Numbered from the stretch's first letter, positions 53,282-61,716 are shown. The stretch is DNA of 64,000 bases from Zavarzinia compransoris (GCF_003173055.1 NZ_QGLF01000002.1:744322-808321); one strand, 5' to 3'. Notes: a model not told the origin generated them from the letters alone. Numbers and translations: made by a program.

Positions 53282-54091
53282 ATGAGCGGGACGGGCGGCG
53301 CGGCGCGCTGGTTCTCGGCCAATCCGGACAAGGCCTGGGTCGAGAAATTCTTCCTTTTCTACTCGCCGGTGTGGATGGCCTCGATGGCCATGATGATGGT
53401 CACCGGCTGGGACAAGACCTGGGGCGACGGCGCGCTGCTCTGGCACGGCGTGCTGACGGCGGCGCCGGTCCTGCTCGGGCCGGCGCTGCTGTCGCGGCGC
53501 TTCGGCACCGGGTCGTGGGCCGATTCCTATTGGCTGAAGGCCAATCTCTATCTCTTCGTCTTCGGCTTCTTCGGGAACTACTTCGGTTCCGAATATTTTT
53601 TCGACGTGCTGGGCATGGTCTATGTCTACCCGAATGCGACGACGACCCTCGATGCGGCAATTGTCGGCAAGGGCGGGCAGACGGTGCCGGTGATCATGTA
53701 TCTCTACACCCACGTCTATTTCATGACCTATCACGCGATCGCCAACATCGTGCTGCGCCGGCTGCGCACCTCCGGCATCCCGGCCGCAGGGCTGCTGTTC
53801 CCGGTCTTCGTCTTCGTCATCGGCTATGCCTGGGCCTGGGCCGAGACCAAGGCCATGGCCAATCCCATGATGGCGACCAGCTTCTACTACCAGAAGATGG
53901 ACTTGATGCTGGCCTATGGCTCGGCGATCTATGCGACCTATTTCATCGCCAGCTTCCCGATCTATTACTTCATCGACGAGAGCAGGGACCGGCGCTGGAG
54001 CTTGACCCAGGCGGTGGCCGGCGGCCTTTCGGCTTCCATGCTCACCTTCTTCATGCTCGACGCCGCGGCGCATTGGGTGGGCTCGCTATGA
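53282..54091 (+). CDS. Cycloeucalenol cycloisomerase-like membrane protein (cyclopropylsterol isomerase)
   Basis: 269 aa with about six membrane helices. It resembles plant CPI1, which opens the 9,19-cyclopropane ring of cycloeucalenol to give obtusifoliol: WFSANPDKAWVEKFFLFYSP at the start, YWLKANLYLFVFGFFGNYF, EYFFDVLGMVYVYP, YLYTHVYFMTYHAIANIVLR, YAWAWAETKAMANP, and ATYFIASFPIYYFIDE at the end. Length and motif order fit the plant enzyme well. Together with CYP51, an ERG26-like and an ERG25-like protein, it completes a plant-like set of post-cycloartenol steps. CPI-like genes appear to be rare in bacteria; this is inference from the match, not from an alignment I could run. Confidence 0.82.
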   Translation: MSGTGGAARWFSANPDKAWVEKFFLFYSPVWMASMAMMMVTGWDKTWGDGALLWHGVLTAAPVLLGPALLSRRFGTGSWADSYWLKANLYLFVFGFFGNYFGSEYFFDVLGMVYVYPNATTTLDAAIVGKGGQTVPVIMYLYTHVYFMTYHAIANIVLRRLRTSGIPAAGLLFPVFVFVIGYAWAWAETKAMANPMMATSFYYQKMDLMLAYGSAIYATYFIASFPIYYFIDESRDRRWSLTQAVAGGLSASMLTFFMLDAAAHWVGSL

Positions 54092-54167
54092 GCGGGCCCT
54101 TGAAATAGGCGATCCCACCCAGCACCAAGGGTAGGGGCCGGGGGGCAGGGAGAGCAGCCGGGTTCCG

Positions 54168-54188
54168 CCCGGGCCTTGCCGGCCCGGG
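54168..54188. terminator. GC-rich hairpin between convergent genes
   Basis: Perfect 8-bp stem CCCGGGCC (54168-54175) and GGCCCGGG (54181-54188) with loop TTGCC, 76 bases past the CPI-like stop. No T tract on either side, so terminator activity is only possible. Confidence 0.45.
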
Positions 54189-54241
54189 TATCGCCCAATT
54201 CGTTCGAACAATGGCGGCTGGGGGAGCGGCGATGTCGCCGC

Positions 54242-55279
54242 TCAAGCCGCCCGTGTGCCGATCCGGAGCGCGGGCTGGCGCCGCACCAGTTCGTCCACGG
54301 TCAGCCTGATCCCCTCGGCAAGGGAGACCTTCGGCGTCCAGCCGAGGTCGCGCTTCGCCTTGGCGATATTGTAATAGTGATGGGTGACCATGTAACGGAC
54401 CGAGAACCGGGTCAGGCCGTTCTCGGCGTTCAGCGTGCCGCCCTTCAGGGTATCCAGCGCCTCGGCCGCCGCGGCGACGCCATAGGCGAGCCAATAGGGC
54501 ACCTTGCCCCGGATCGGCGGATAGCCGAGTTCGAGGATCAGCTTCTCGATGAAATCGAAGAAGGCCATGGGCTCGCCATTGGTGATGAAATAGGCCTGGC
54601 CGCCGGCGGGCGAGCCGGGCACCAGCCTGTCCTCGGCCGCGACCACCGCATCGACCAGATTCGAGATATAGGTGAAGTCCGACAGCTTGTCGCGATTGCC
54701 GACCGCGCGTTTCAGCTTGCCGGCCTTCACCTTGTCGAGGATCGCGGGCACGAAGCGGTTGTCGCCGGCGCCGAAGATCACATGGGGCCGGATGGCGCAG
54801 GCGAGCGTCGGCCCGGTGCCGGAAAAGGCGAGCACCCGTTTCTCCGCCGCGATCTTGCTGTCGGCATAGGGCGCCTGGGAGATCGAGGAATAGGGCAGGG
54901 TTTCGTCGCCGTTCTCGATGTCCTTGCCCTCGTAGACCGCGCTCGCCGAACTGATGTAGACGAGGCGGGGGATCCGGTGGGCGGTGCAGGCGGCGAGGAT
55001 ATTCTCGGTCCCCGTCAGGTTCACCGCCCAGACATCCTCGACCCGGTTGTGCTTGGTGTGCACGAGGGAGGCGTTGTGGATCACGCTGTCGATGCCGGCC
55101 AGCGCCGCGTGGACGGCCGCCTTGTCGCGGATGTCGAGCTTCACGAAGCGGACGTCGCCGCGGAACGGCTTGTCGTTGATGTCGGCGCAAGTGACCGCAT
55201 GGCCGAGATCGGCGAAGCGATCGACCAGGGCCCGCCCGACGAAGCCCTGTCCCCCTGTGATCAGGATGTTCTTTTTCAT
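54242..55279 (-). CDS. NSDHL/ERG26-like 4-carboxysterol 3-dehydrogenase (decarboxylating)
   Basis: 345-aa extended SDR: ILITGGQGFVGRALVDRF, SS in LVYISSASAVYEG and the catalytic Y-x3-K in APYADSKIAAEK. Conserved segments match human NSDHL and yeast ERG26: VYEGKDIENGDETLPY, AIRPHVIFGAGDNRFVP, DFTYISNLVDAVVAAED and AYFITNGEPMAFFDFIEKLI. Such enzymes oxidise the 3-hydroxyl of a 4-carboxysterol with decarboxylation, after an ERG25-type oxidation, to remove a C-4 methyl. The ERG25-like gene lies 11 bases upstream in the same operon. A role in sterol C-4 demethylation is strongly suggested. Confidence 0.85.
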   Translation of the reverse strand: MKKNILITGGQGFVGRALVDRFADLGHAVTCADINDKPFRGDVRFVKLDIRDKAAVHAALAGIDSVIHNASLVHTKHNRVEDVWAVNLTGTENILAACTAHRIPRLVYISSASAVYEGKDIENGDETLPYSSISQAPYADSKIAAEKRVLAFSGTGPTLACAIRPHVIFGAGDNRFVPAILDKVKAGKLKRAVGNRDKLSDFTYISNLVDAVVAAEDRLVPGSPAGGQAYFITNGEPMAFFDFIEKLILELGYPPIRGKVPYWLAYGVAAAAEALDTLKGGTLNAENGLTRFSVRYMVTHHYYNIAKAKRDLGWTPKVSLAEGIRLTVDELVRRQPALRIGTRAA

Positions 55280-55290
55280 GGTCGTCTCGC

Positions 55291-55968
55291 TCACTTGTCG
55301 GTGCCGAAGGCCTGGTCCCAGAACGGGAAGATCGAGGCGTAGTTGTAGTTCATGCGGAAATGATGGGTGTCGTGCTTCGTGGTCCAGAAGTTGAACAGGC
55401 GGAACGCCGGATGCGGGAACACGAAATTGGTGTGCACCAGCACGTTCACGATCGAATAGACGAACCAGACGATGATGAACGAAGCGGCCGAGACCGGGCC
55501 GAACAGCGTAACCGCCAGCAGCAGCAGGCCGATGCCGGCGAAATTCTCCGCCGGGTGGAGATAGATGCTCTCGGGCGCGGTCGGGAAGCGGATCAGGTGG
55601 TGGGTGCGGTGGACATATTTCAGCACCAGCCTGTTGTGCATGAAGCGGTGCAGGAAATAATACATGAAGTCGTAGAGCAGCAGGACGCCCAGCGTCTCGC
55701 CGACGAAGGCGGCGAAGCTGGCGGGCAGGCCGGCATGGATCACCCGGTCGCCCAGGAAATAGAGGAAGGACAGCAGCAGCGCGGTCGAGAACAGCCCGTT
55801 CAGGCTGACGTTCAGCCATTTCCGCAAGGGCGGGATCTGCGGGCTTTTCGGGATGCGGATGCGGTATTTGTTGAACCGCGCGCTGTTCGACATCCAGTTG
55901 AACACGGCCATGATCAGGCCGTTCAGGGCAAAGGAAGCGGCGAGCGCGATGAAGAAGGCGGTATCCAT
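55291..55968 (-). CDS. Sterol desaturase/C-4 methylsterol oxidase-like (fatty acid hydroxylase superfamily)
   Basis: 225 aa integral membrane di-iron enzyme. The three histidine boxes are intact: HRFMH (residues 107-111), HRTHH (120-124) and HDTHH (199-203), with the family end NYNYASIFPFWDQAFGT. Close relatives are ERG25/SMO (C-4 methyl oxidase), ERG3 (C-5 desaturase) and bacterial sterol desaturase-like proteins. The pairing with an ERG26-like gene favours C-4 methyl oxidation. It may use electrons from the same ferredoxin/reductase system or cytochrome b5. It starts at the ATG at 55968, 23 bases after the aldehyde dehydrogenase stop. Confidence 0.86.
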   Translation of the reverse strand: MDTAFFIALAASFALNGLIMAVFNWMSNSARFNKYRIRIPKSPQIPPLRKWLNVSLNGLFSTALLLSFLYFLGDRVIHAGLPASFAAFVGETLGVLLLYDFMYYFLHRFMHNRLVLKYVHRTHHLIRFPTAPESIYLHPAENFAGIGLLLLAVTLFGPVSAASFIIVWFVYSIVNVLVHTNFVFPHPAFRLFNFWTTKHDTHHFRMNYNYASIFPFWDQAFGTDK

Positions 55969-55991
55969 GATCGGACCTCGTCGTGGAATGG

Positions 55992-57590
55992 TCAGCGTAT
56001 CAGCCCGGCCAGGGCGCCGAGCTTGGCGCCGAGGCCGCGTGCGAACAGGAGACGGATGGTGTGGCGGGTCTTGCCATAAACCTTGGGCCCGACCGGATAG
56101 AGCCGGGGCGGGATGGCGAAGGGCAGGCGGTCGCTCAGCACCGCCTTGGCGTTGGTGTAGGAGCGTAATCCCTCGCGCCCGTTCATCCGGCCGAAGCCGG
56201 AATATTTGACGCCGCCGAAGGGCAGGTCCTGGTTGAGGTAGCACAGGCCGAAGTCGTTGATGCAGGTCGCCCCGGTATCGAGTGCGGCTGCGATCCGCTC
56301 GCCCCGCGCCCGGTTTCGGGTGAAGACCGAGGAATGCAGGCCGAAATCCGTGCCGTTGGCGATCGCCAGCGCCTCGGCATCGTCGCGGGCGCGGAAGATC
56401 AGGGCGACCGGGCCGAAGATTTCCTCGCGCGCGATGCGCATGGCCGGGGTGACGCCCGCCAGCACGGTCGGCGGATAGAACTGGCCCGGTCCCTCGGGCA
56501 AGGTGCCGCCGGTCAGGGCCCGGGCGCCACTGGCGATGGCGTCGCGCACCAGATCGTCGATCACCTGGATCTGCTGGCGGGTGTTGATGGCGCCGACGTC
56601 GAGGGTGCCCGGCGCCCGGGGCGCGCCCTGGCGCAGGGCTGCGGCCCGCCGGGCGAATTCGGCGACGAAGCGGTCGTGAATGCCGTCGAGCACGATGATC
56701 CGCTCGGAGGCGATGCAATTCTGCCCGAGGTTGATGAAGCAGCCGCCCAGCGCCGAATGGACGGCGTGTTCGAGATCGGCATCCTCGCAGATGATCATGG
56801 GGTCCTTGCCGCCCAGTTCCATCACCGTCGGCGTCAGGTGAACGGCGCTGCCCTCGATGATACGCCGGCCGTTGCCGACCGAGCCGATGAACAGGATCTT
56901 CTGCACCCGGGCGCGGACCAGGGCGGCGCCGGTCTCGCCGAAACCGTTGACGATCTGCACCGTATCGGGCGAGAAGCCCTCGCGGCGCAGCGCTTCGTCG
57001 ATGAGGGTCTGGAAGAAGCGGGTCGACCAGGCAACCGCCTCGGACGCCTTGACCACCACGGCGTTACCCGCCATCAGGGGGGCGACGAAGGAACCGAAGA
57101 TGTTCTGGAACGGGTAGTTCCAGGGCACGATGCAGGCGACGACGCCGAGCGGCAGATATTCGATCCGGCCCTTCTTGTGCAGCAGCAGGCCGGACGGCAC
57201 CTTTTCCGGGCGCAGGTATTTCTCGCCGTTCTTCATCACCCAGCGGATCTTGTTGCACACCGGCATGACCTCGCCCAGCAGGGCATTCTCGAAGGTCTTG
57301 CCGCTGTCCTCCACCACCGCCTTGCAGATCTCGTCCATGCGCTCGACGATGATATCCATCAGGTGGCGCAGCACGGCGCGGCGCTGGGCGAAGGTGCTGC
57401 GGCCCCAGGCCGCCTGCGCGATCCGGGCGCGTTCGACCACGGCGCGGACCTCGTCCGGGCTGGTGACTGGAACCTCGCCCAGGGTTTCCCCGGTCGCGGG
57501 GTTGATGCAATGGATGAGGGCGGCCGAGGAACGCGGCCCGACATTGGCACCGGCGGGGGCATTGGCCGGAAAGAGGGGGGCCATGTTCAT
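55992..57590 (-). CDS. Aldehyde dehydrogenase
   Basis: 532 aa NAD(P)-dependent aldehyde dehydrogenase. Conserved VVACIVPWNYPF, the catalytic Glu in VMELGGKDPM, Cys in NLGQNCIASERII and the C-terminal PFGGVKYSGFGR are all present. A C-terminal extension of about 50 residues is basic and hydrophobic (GPKVYGKTRHTIRLLFARGLGAKLGALAG) and may bind the membrane. It may oxidise a sterol aldehyde, perhaps the C-4 or side-chain one, or one produced by the upstream GMC enzyme. The first ATG overlaps that gene's stop (ATGA). Confidence 0.92.
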   Translation of the reverse strand: MNMAPLFPANAPAGANVGPRSSAALIHCINPATGETLGEVPVTSPDEVRAVVERARIAQAAWGRSTFAQRRAVLRHLMDIIVERMDEICKAVVEDSGKTFENALLGEVMPVCNKIRWVMKNGEKYLRPEKVPSGLLLHKKGRIEYLPLGVVACIVPWNYPFQNIFGSFVAPLMAGNAVVVKASEAVAWSTRFFQTLIDEALRREGFSPDTVQIVNGFGETGAALVRARVQKILFIGSVGNGRRIIEGSAVHLTPTVMELGGKDPMIICEDADLEHAVHSALGGCFINLGQNCIASERIIVLDGIHDRFVAEFARRAAALRQGAPRAPGTLDVGAINTRQQIQVIDDLVRDAIASGARALTGGTLPEGPGQFYPPTVLAGVTPAMRIAREEIFGPVALIFRARDDAEALAIANGTDFGLHSSVFTRNRARGERIAAALDTGATCINDFGLCYLNQDLPFGGVKYSGFGRMNGREGLRSYTNAKAVLSDRLPFAIPPRLYPVGPKVYGKTRHTIRLLFARGLGAKLGALAGLIR

Positions 57591-59176
57591 GCCGTTTCTC
57601 CTGCTAGGATAAAGTCCGCCGCGCGATAGGCGATCATCATGCTGGGCGCGTTGAGGGCGGAGACCGGGATCTCGGGCACCACCGAGGCATCGGCGACCCG
57701 GACATTGGCGAGGCCCTTGACCCGGAGGCTGGTATCGACCGGGCTGTCCGCGTCGTCGCCCATGCGGCACGAGCCGCAGAAATGGAACGTGGTCATGGTG
57801 GCGGTCCGGATCCATTGCCACCGCTTGCGTTCGCCGACACGCTTCGCCCCTGCCGACAGGGGCTTGGCGCCGGCCAGGGGTGCCTTGGCGGCGATGGCGC
57901 GGGCCCGTTCGATCGCCGCCGCCATGACCGAACGGTCTTCCGGCGTCGCGTAATAGGCGAGGTCGATGGCCGCCGGCTGGTCCGGATCGGCGCTGACCAG
58001 GCTGACCGTGCCCCGCGACGTGGGCTTGCCCAGAACCACCACGATGCCGAAGACCCGGCCGACGAAGCGCCGCACCAAAGGCAGGCGGAAGGCGAGGTCG
58101 ACCAGCCCGCGCAACAGGCGGCGCAGGCCGGCGATATCGTGAAGGCGGCCGGGCAGGGTCAGGATCGGCACCATGCGCTGCATCGACTGCTGCAACGAGG
58201 CCGGCGCCGCATAGCAGACATAGCAGGTATCGGGCTGGATGCCGGCCTGCAGGCCTTCGGGGGCCCGGGCATTGTCGAAGCCGTAGACCTGGGGATACTG
58301 GAAGTCGATCGGGGCCCCGGCGCGGTAGAACATGCAGACGTTGGGGTGATCCTGAAGGTTCCGGCCGATTCCCGCCGATGCCTGCACCACGGGAATGGCC
58401 AGCCGTTCCAGCGCCGCGCGCGGGCCGACGCCGGACAGCAGCAGCAGGCGGGGCGTTTCCAGGGCGCCGGCACAGAGCACCACCTCGCGCCCGATCGCCG
58501 CCTGCCGCGGCCGGCCCTGCCAGTCATAGTCGACGGCGGTGGCGCGCCGGTCCGGGCCGAAGCGCAGCCGGCGCACCCGCGCCCCCGTGCGCACGGTCAG
58601 GCCCGGCAGGTCGGCGCCATGCAGGAAGGCGCGATAGGAACTGCGGCGGTGCTCGCCCTGGTAATTCATGTCATTACAGCCGGCGACCCCGCCCAGGTCG
58701 CCGTCGTTCAGGCCGTCCTTGCGGGCGAAGCCGGCCTCGACCGCCGAATCGAGAAAGGCGGTGGCAAAGACGGTCGGCGGGCGCGGCCGGACGCCGAGCC
58801 GGGCCTCGACCGCCTCGAAGGCGGGCACGACATCGTTCCAGCGCCAGCCCTCGGGCCAGGCGTCGAAGTCGCGCCGGTCGCCCCTGGTATAGACCATGCC
58901 GTTGACCGCGCCGCTGCCGCCCAGCACCCGGCCGGTGCCGGCCCAGATCGCGCGCCCGCCGCAATCGGCCTGGGGCGTCGACAGCCGGTGCCACATCAAC
59001 CCTTCCTTGGCGAAGGCATATTTGAAGCCGTCGGAGGATTGGGTTTCCGGGTGGGCCAGGGCGTCGTCGCCCGCCTCGAGCAGCAGGACCCGCGCCGCCG
59101 CCGCCAGGCGTGCGGCGACGATGCAGCCGGCCGAGCCGCCCCCCACCACGACATAGTCGAAAGACTCGGTCTCCAT
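57587..59176 (-). CDS. GMC-family flavoprotein oxidoreductase
   Basis: 529 aa with FAD motif YVVVGGGSAGCIVAARL, GMC signatures VLGGSGAVNGMVYTRGD and CAGALETPRLLLLSGVG, and catalytic H465 (FHFCGSCRMG) and N509 (SALNAPSMM). The C-terminal block differs from the 4.8-kb GMC protein, so the substrate class is likely different. In this cluster it may oxidise a sterol alcohol (for instance 3-hydroxy or side-chain). The gene starts with METESFDY; a frame extending upstream to 59392 would cross the divergent promoter. It heads the operon with the dehydrogenase, desaturase and ERG26-like genes. Confidence 0.9.
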   Translation of the reverse strand: METESFDYVVVGGGSAGCIVAARLAAAARVLLLEAGDDALAHPETQSSDGFKYAFAKEGLMWHRLSTPQADCGGRAIWAGTGRVLGGSGAVNGMVYTRGDRRDFDAWPEGWRWNDVVPAFEAVEARLGVRPRPPTVFATAFLDSAVEAGFARKDGLNDGDLGGVAGCNDMNYQGEHRRSSYRAFLHGADLPGLTVRTGARVRRLRFGPDRRATAVDYDWQGRPRQAAIGREVVLCAGALETPRLLLLSGVGPRAALERLAIPVVQASAGIGRNLQDHPNVCMFYRAGAPIDFQYPQVYGFDNARAPEGLQAGIQPDTCYVCYAAPASLQQSMQRMVPILTLPGRLHDIAGLRRLLRGLVDLAFRLPLVRRFVGRVFGIVVVLGKPTSRGTVSLVSADPDQPAAIDLAYYATPEDRSVMAAAIERARAIAAKAPLAGAKPLSAGAKRVGERKRWQWIRTATMTTFHFCGSCRMGDDADSPVDTSLRVKGLANVRVADASVVPEIPVSALNAPSMMIAYRAADFILAGETA

Positions 59177-59237
59177 GCGTATCCGTCCGTTTCCCCGCCC
59201 CAGGTCCCGATCGCGTCCCAGGGCTTGGTAATGCCCC

Positions 59238-59265
59238 TTGCAAAATACGTAATCGTTATTACTAT
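59238..59265 (+). promoter_or_regulatory. Promoter of the tetR gene overlapping a TetR-type operator
   Basis: Palindrome GTAAT-CGTT-ATTAC at 59249-59262 lies between TTGCAA (59238-59243) and TACTAT (59260-59265), which are 16 bases apart. It sits 61 bases before the GMC gene start on the other strand. A repressor here would cover divergent promoters. GTAATCGT recurs at 61748-61755 upstream of the HsaA-like gene. Confidence 0.55.
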
Positions 59266-59334
59266 ATTGGAAAGTTCGGTTCTGGTTGTCAATGATGGCT
59301 GCATCCGATGTGAACGAATGGCGCGCAGATCCCG

Positions 59335-60111
59335 ATGAAGGCTGACCCGAAACCCAGTGACGAGATGACCCCGGCCCTTCGCGAGCCGGCAAGGCGGCGC
59401 AATCAGGCGGCGCAGGCCTTGCGCGCGGCCAAGGATGCGCTGTCGCGCGACCACATCATGGAGGTGGCGGAGCGCGTCTTCGCCGAGCACGGCTTTCTCA
59501 ATGCGCGCATGCAGGATGTGGCGCGCGAGGCCGGCGTCTCGCTGGCGACGCTCTACCAGTTCTATCCGGGCAAGAAGGAATTGCACCGGGGCGTGCTGAT
59601 CGAGCGGCACCGCCAGATGGTGGCGGCGGTGATCGATCAGGTGCAGGAAATCCTGGAGCGGCCCAAATCGGTGCCGCAACTGCTCTGGGTCATGAAGGCC
59701 CATCTGGCGTTCCTGCTGGAACACCCGGATTACCTGCGCCTGATCCTGCAGGAGGGCTATGCCTGGTATCACGCCGCCGCCCAGCCGACGACCGACGAGA
59801 AGGCCCTGTGGGAACAGGGGATCGAGGTCATGGTGCAGGTCCTCGGCTGGGGTGTCGAGCACGGCTATCTGGTGCCGGGCAATGGGATCGAACAGGCGCG
59901 GATGATGCTGACCATGCAGCAGACCCGCCTTGCCAATTGGGTGGCAGGCGGCATGGCGGAGGATCACGCCGCCGTGATCGCCCGGGTGATGGCGGATTTC
60001 GTCCGCCAGTTCTGCCGCCCGGCCTTCGCGGCGGCCTTGCTGACCGAGGACGGCGTCGCTCTGAAGCCGGCCTTCGCGGCGGAAATCGACGGCTTGGACA
60101 GCCACGGCTGA
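59335..60111 (+). CDS. TetR-family transcriptional regulator
   Basis: 258 aa. The HTH is in DHIMEVAERVFAEHGFLNARM, QDVAREAGVSLATLYQFYPGKKEL (DNA recognition helix), and the ligand-binding domain follows with about nine helices (AHLAFLLEHPDYLRLIL). An N-terminal basic extension of about 35 residues precedes the HTH. The start at 59335 is weakly supported (no good ribosome site); an ATG at 59365 is possible. It lies divergent to the GMC-ALDH-desaturase-ERG26 operon and upstream of the SDR-reductase genes, so it probably controls both sides. Effector likely a sterol or CoA ester (inferred). Confidence 0.9.
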   Translation: MKADPKPSDEMTPALREPARRRNQAAQALRAAKDALSRDHIMEVAERVFAEHGFLNARMQDVAREAGVSLATLYQFYPGKKELHRGVLIERHRQMVAAVIDQVQEILERPKSVPQLLWVMKAHLAFLLEHPDYLRLILQEGYAWYHAAAQPTTDEKALWEQGIEVMVQVLGWGVEHGYLVPGNGIEQARMMLTMQQTRLANWVAGGMAEDHAAVIARVMADFVRQFCRPAFAAALLTEDGVALKPAFAAEIDGLDSHG

Positions 60112-60128
60112 AAAAAGAAAAAAGGGGC

Positions 60129-60926
60129 ATGCGGGTGAAGGAAACGAAGGGCATGGAACAAGTGTTGTTCCCCGATGGCGCGGCGCTGGTCTTCGGCGGC
60201 AGCGGCGGCATCGGCCGGGCGGTGGCACGCTGCTTCGCCGAGGCGGGCACGGATGTCGCGATCACCTATCGCCGCAAGGCGGAAGTGGCGTCCGGCTTCG
60301 TTTCCGACTGCATGAGCCTTGGCCGCCAGGCCAGCGCCCATCTGACCGACCTGACCGATGCGGACAGTGTGCGCCGCACCGTCGAACAGGTGATCGCGGC
60401 CCATGGCCGGATCCATACCGTCGTCTTCGCCGCCGGGCCGGTGGTCGAACAGGTGCCGATCGCCGATGTGACGCCGGAACTTTGGCGCCAGTCGATCGAG
60501 ACCGAGACGTTCGGCTTCTTCAACGTCATCGCCGCCGTGGTGCCGCATATGCGGGCGGCGGGCGGCGGTTCCTTCGTCCATCTCGGCTCGGCCGGCCATG
60601 TGAAATGGCCGAAGAAGGACGGGCTTTCGGTGGCGCCCAAGGCGGCCAACGAAGCCCTGGTGCGCGGCCTCGCGCGGGAGGAGGGGGCGAACGGCATCCG
60701 CGCCAATTCCGTCCTCGTCGGCGTCATCGAGGCGGGCATGTTCCTGGAGCTGAAGGAACGCGGGGTTTTCCACGACCACTGGATCAAGGAAACCTTGAAG
60801 ATGCTGTCGGTGAAGCGCTTCGGCAAGCCGGAGGAGATCGGCCATGCCGCCGTCTTCCTGGCCTCGGCACGGGCGGCCTATATCACCGGCCAGCAGATCA
60901 GCGTGTCCGGCGGCTTCGGGCTTTGA
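60129..60926 (+). CDS. SDR-family oxidoreductase with altered catalytic tyrosine
   Basis: 265 aa, classical SDR fold with cofactor motif VFGGSGGIGRAVARCFAEAG, AAGPV loop and C-terminal ISVSGGFGL. The expected catalytic Tyr of Y-x3-K is replaced by S167 in LSVAPK (K171 kept), preceded by the normal HLGSAGHV serine. So it may act as a reductase by a different mechanism, a binding protein, or an inactive relative. An ATG at 60153 is an alternative start. It follows tetR by 17 bases and precedes the ferredoxin reductase gene. Confidence 0.83.
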   Translation: MRVKETKGMEQVLFPDGAALVFGGSGGIGRAVARCFAEAGTDVAITYRRKAEVASGFVSDCMSLGRQASAHLTDLTDADSVRRTVEQVIAAHGRIHTVVFAAGPVVEQVPIADVTPELWRQSIETETFGFFNVIAAVVPHMRAAGGGSFVHLGSAGHVKWPKKDGLSVAPKAANEALVRGLAREEGANGIRANSVLVGVIEAGMFLELKERGVFHDHWIKETLKMLSVKRFGKPEEIGHAAVFLASARAAYITGQQISVSGGFGL

Positions 60927-60939
60927 GGGGGATGGCGGC

Positions 60940-61716
60940 ATGTCGGCTTTGAATACCGAACGGGTGATCGAGGTTCGCCACTGGAACGAGACGCTGTTCA
61001 GCTTCCGCACCACGCGCAGCCCGGGCCTGCGCTTCGAGAACGGCCAGTTCGTGATGATCGGCGTCGAGGTCGAGGGGCGGCCCCTGCTCCGCGCCTATAG
61101 CATCGCCAGCGCCAACCACGAGGAACACCTGGAATTCTTCAGCATCAAGGTGCAGGACGGCAAGCTGACCTCGCGCCTGCAGCATCTGGCCCCGGGCGCC
61201 GAGGTTTTCGTCGGCCGGAAGCCGACGGGGACGCTGCTGCTGGACGACCTCAAGCCCGGCCGCCATCTCTACCTGCTGGGCACGGGCACGGGGCTCGCCC
61301 CCTTCATGTCGCTGGTCAAGGATCCCGCGGCCTACGAGCGTTTCGAGAAGATCGTGGTCATGCACGGCGTCCGCCAGGTCAGCGAACTCGCCTATCGCGA
61401 TTTCTTCGAGCGCGACCTGCCCGACGACGAGATCTTCGGCCCGCTGGCCCGAGAAAAACTGGTCTACTACCCCCTGGTGACGCGCGAGGAGCACCGCAAC
61501 CGCATGCGTATCACCGAGGCGCTCGAAAGCGGCCGCTTCGCCGCCGACACGGGCCTGCCCAAGCTCGATCCCGCCAATGACCGGGTCATGGTCTGCGGCA
61601 GCCCGGCCATGCTGCGCGACATGCAGGCCCTGCTCGACGGGCGGGGCTTTACCGTCTCGCCTCATGTCGGCGCCGCGGGCGATTATGTGATCGAGCGGGC
61701 TTTCGTGGAACGCTGA
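60940..61716 (+). CDS. fpr: Ferredoxin-NADP+ reductase
   Basis: 258 aa, the usual length for bacterial Fpr. FAD-binding RAYSIAS (RxYS), a pyrophosphate loop LLGTGTGLAPFMSLV, GVRQVSELAYRD and the C-terminal YVIERAFVER (aromatic near the end) are conserved. It passes electrons from NADPH to ferredoxin, so it could serve the ferredoxin domain of the CYP51 fusion. The ATG at 60940 follows a GAGGGGGATGG ribosome site; it starts 13 bases after the SDR stop and belongs to the same operon as tetR. Confidence 0.95.
   Translation: MSALNTERVIEVRHWNETLFSFRTTRSPGLRFENGQFVMIGVEVEGRPLLRAYSIASANHEEHLEFFSIKVQDGKLTSRLQHLAPGAEVFVGRKPTGTLLLDDLKPGRHLYLLGTGTGLAPFMSLVKDPAAYERFEKIVVMHGVRQVSELAYRDFFERDLPDDEIFGPLAREKLVYYPLVTREEHRNRMRITEALESGRFAADTGLPKLDPANDRVMVCGSPAMLRDMQALLDGRGFTVSPHVGAAGDYVIERAFVER

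Noticed and set aside
59335-60111. Mobile element or integrase in the sterol region
   Set aside because: No transposase, integrase or terminal repeats seen; composition resembles the rest of the window.
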